In this document: piece after piece, positions 62,685-64,000 of the stretch
Layout of the letters: every line of letters begins with the position of its first letter
Numbering within the stretch: position 1 is the stretch's first letter
Assembly: GCA_963806735.1 (NCBI GenBank)
Contig: CAWEBE010000054.1
Coordinates: 1-64,000, forward strand
DNA: 64,000 nucleotides
From: CADEFX01 sp963806735
GTDB taxonomy: Bacteria > Pseudomonadota > Alphaproteobacteria > Rhizobiales > Hyphomicrobiaceae
Reading direction: 5' to 3'
Position numbers and translations under genes: made by a program
The notes under the pieces: model-generated
Told to the model about the DNA's origin: nothing
Databases searched by the model: none
What the model saw: the letters and a program-made list of their open reading frames with translations, nothing else

Positions 62685-63062
62685 TCACTTTTCGACAGAC
62701 GCCCCGCTTTCGGCCCAATCCTTGAACGCTCCGAGGTTGTAGACCTTTTCATAACCCAGATCCTTGAGCGTCTTGCCGCTCAAGGCCGACCGTCCGCCGG
62801 ACGCGCAGTAGAGGATGGCGGTCTTAGCCTTGTCGAAATTCTTGTCGTGGTAGGGCGAGGCGGGATCGGCGCGGAATTCCAGCATGCCACGCGAAACGTG
62901 AACAGCGCCGGCAACCTTGCCGCTCTTCTCCACCTCCGCCGTATCGCGTACGTCGACCACCAAGGTGTTGCCTTGGGCCATCATCTCCTTGGCCTGCGCG
63001 GGCGTGATGCGCGGCACTGCGGCGTTAGCCGCCTCCATCATCTCCTTGACGCTCGTTGCCAT
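62685..63062 (-). CDS. rhodanese-like domain protein
   Basis: This 125-residue single-domain rhodanese has MMAQGNTLVVDVRDTAEVEK, VAGAVHVSRGMLEF and the active-site loop LYCASGGRSA with the persulfide-forming Cys, ending LGYEKVYNLGAFKDW. ATG at 63062 after AAGGAGAAGGACGAAC. It would act in sulfur transfer or detoxification in the cytosol. It converges with the amidohydrolase gene. Confidence 0.9.
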   Translation of the reverse strand: MATSVKEMMEAANAAVPRITPAQAKEMMAQGNTLVVDVRDTAEVEKSGKVAGAVHVSRGMLEFRADPASPYHDKNFDKAKTAILYCASGGRSALSGKTLKDLGYEKVYNLGAFKDWAESGASVEK

Positions 63063-63347
63063 GTTCGTCCTTCTCCTTTTTCTGCAGGAATGTGCAAGGT
63101 TGATCGATTGGCGCGCGTTGCAACCATGAATAATGCAGGCCAAGGCGCGCGCCAACGATTGTCTGACCGACTATCTAACCGGCCATCCAGACCCGTTACG
63201 TCATCCGATCGATGGACGCGGCGTCGGGTTCCGGAACGTCCGAGAGCCGGAAAGTGCGACGCACGACGATCAGCGGCCGTACCTCCAGCACCCGGGGTGG
63301 TGGCGGCCGTTCTCTCCATATTGCCATAGAACCAAGGGGACATCTGC

Positions 63348-64000
63348 GTGTGGCGAATCTGGCTGGCGGCGCTGTTCTGGGGCTTGAACTGGCCGGCCGT
63401 GAAGATCCTGCTCGGCAGCATCTCGCCGTGGACCTTGCGGTCGGTGGGCCTGACGCTGGGCGGTCTGCTGCTGGCGGGCGTGACGCTGGCCTCGCGGCAA
63501 TCGCTGGCTGTGCCGCGGCAATACTGGCGGCAGCTGATCACGGCAGGGCTGCTGGCGATTGCCGGGTTCAACATCTGTGCCGTGTTCGCCCAACTCTCCA
63601 TGTCGGCCTCGCGCGCGGCCATACTGACCTACACCATGCCGCTGTGGTCGGTGCTGTTCGCCTGGATCTTTCTGGCCGAGCCCATCGACCGCCTGCGCGG
63701 GCTGGCACTCGGCATCGGCGCGCTTGGGCTCGCGTTACTGTCCCTGCCCTTCTGGGCACAAATGCAGGACGGGCAGTTCCCCGCCGGACTGGCATATGTC
63801 ATGGGTGCCGCAATCAGCTGGTCGCTCGGCACCGTGTACCTGAAACGGTGCAAGATCCCCGGTACGCCGCTGGCGCTGACGACATGGCAGATCTTCGTCG
63901 GCGCGGCCGTGACCACGGCCGGCATGCTGCTGTTCGAGACGCCGCACCTGGACCTCACGCCGGTGGTCGCCGCTACGCTTGCCTATCACATCATCTTCCC
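63348..64000 (+). CDS. EamA/DMT family transporter (partial, runs off the window)
   Basis: The frame from the GTG at 63348 (AAGGGG upstream) encodes VWRIWLAALFWGLNWPAVKI, then SPWTLRSVGLTLGGLLLAGV and SRAAILTYTMPLWSVLFAWI, followed by FLAEPIDRLRGLALGIGALG. These are the repeated helices of the drug/metabolite transporter superfamily. About 217 residues are visible; the C-terminal repeat is cut by the window end. Substrate unknown; many relatives export amino acids or metabolites. Confidence 0.85.
   Translation, partial: MWRIWLAALFWGLNWPAVKILLGSISPWTLRSVGLTLGGLLLAGVTLASRQSLAVPRQYWRQLITAGLLAIAGFNICAVFAQLSMSASRAAILTYTMPLWSVLFAWIFLAEPIDRLRGLALGIGALGLALLSLPFWAQMQDGQFPAGLAYVMGAAISWSLGTVYLKRCKIPGTPLALTTWQIFVGAAVTTAGMLLFETPHLDLTPVVAATLAYHIIF

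Overview
The window looks like a chromosomal segment of a high-GC alphaproteobacterium, probably of the order Hyphomicrobiales. This is inferred from the MoxR/DUF58/DUF4159 cluster beside a DUF1285 gene, the many TRAP and Tct solute transporters, and the style of the short palindromic intergenic repeats. No ribosomal RNA or housekeeping marker fixes the genus.

Positions 1 to about 26,900 are ordinary chromosome, rich in solute uptake and acid catabolism. There are two orphan TRAP binding proteins (257-1366 and 25772-26863) that resemble each other and share a promoter layout. There is one complete TRAP set (18215-21191). A thiamine-diphosphate enzyme sits next to a class III CoA transferase, and a PhyH-type dioxygenase shares an upstream TGATATATCA palindrome with the TRAP operon. 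The segment also holds a MoxR - DUF58 - BatA/DUF4159 - membrane protein cluster. The most unusual chromosomal gene is 22520-24850, which joins a periplasmic type 1 binding-protein domain to a complete pentameric ligand-gated ion channel.

Positions about 27,000-57,225 are a composite genomic island inserted at a tRNA-Gln(CUG) gene. A 19-bp copy of the tRNA 3' end occurs again at 38583-38601, bounding 18.6 kb, and an intact tyrosine recombinase starts 75 bp from the tRNA. The island is a large, diverged palindrome: genes at 27-38.5 kb reappear in inverted order at 44.5-54 kb. These include a GNAT-like gene, two NarL-type response regulators, a single-domain receiver, a Tyr/Gly/Trp-rich secreted protein, a serine recombinase and a small coiled-coil gene. 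Each arm has its own insertions, deletions and frameshifts. The centre holds a second integrase truncated by an IS3 element, a truncated DNA polymerase A-like gene, a frameshifted zinc-finger gene and a MarR regulator with a palindromic operator inside its promoter. The right arm carries a frameshifted helicase-like gene. Polymerase-like, helicase-like and zinc-finger genes together suggest a former replication module. Between the right arm and the tRNA lies a small unknown gene flanked by two diverged copies of a roughly 260-bp hairpin-bearing repeat.

Positions 57,391-64,000 return to chromosome: TctA/TctB permease subunits, a Ppx/GppA phosphatase followed by RlmE, an amidohydrolase, a rhodanese protein and the start of an EamA exporter. 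Many island genes carry one-base lesions, so the island appears to be decaying; some of the lesions, including one in a chromosomal purine permease, could instead be sequencing errors.
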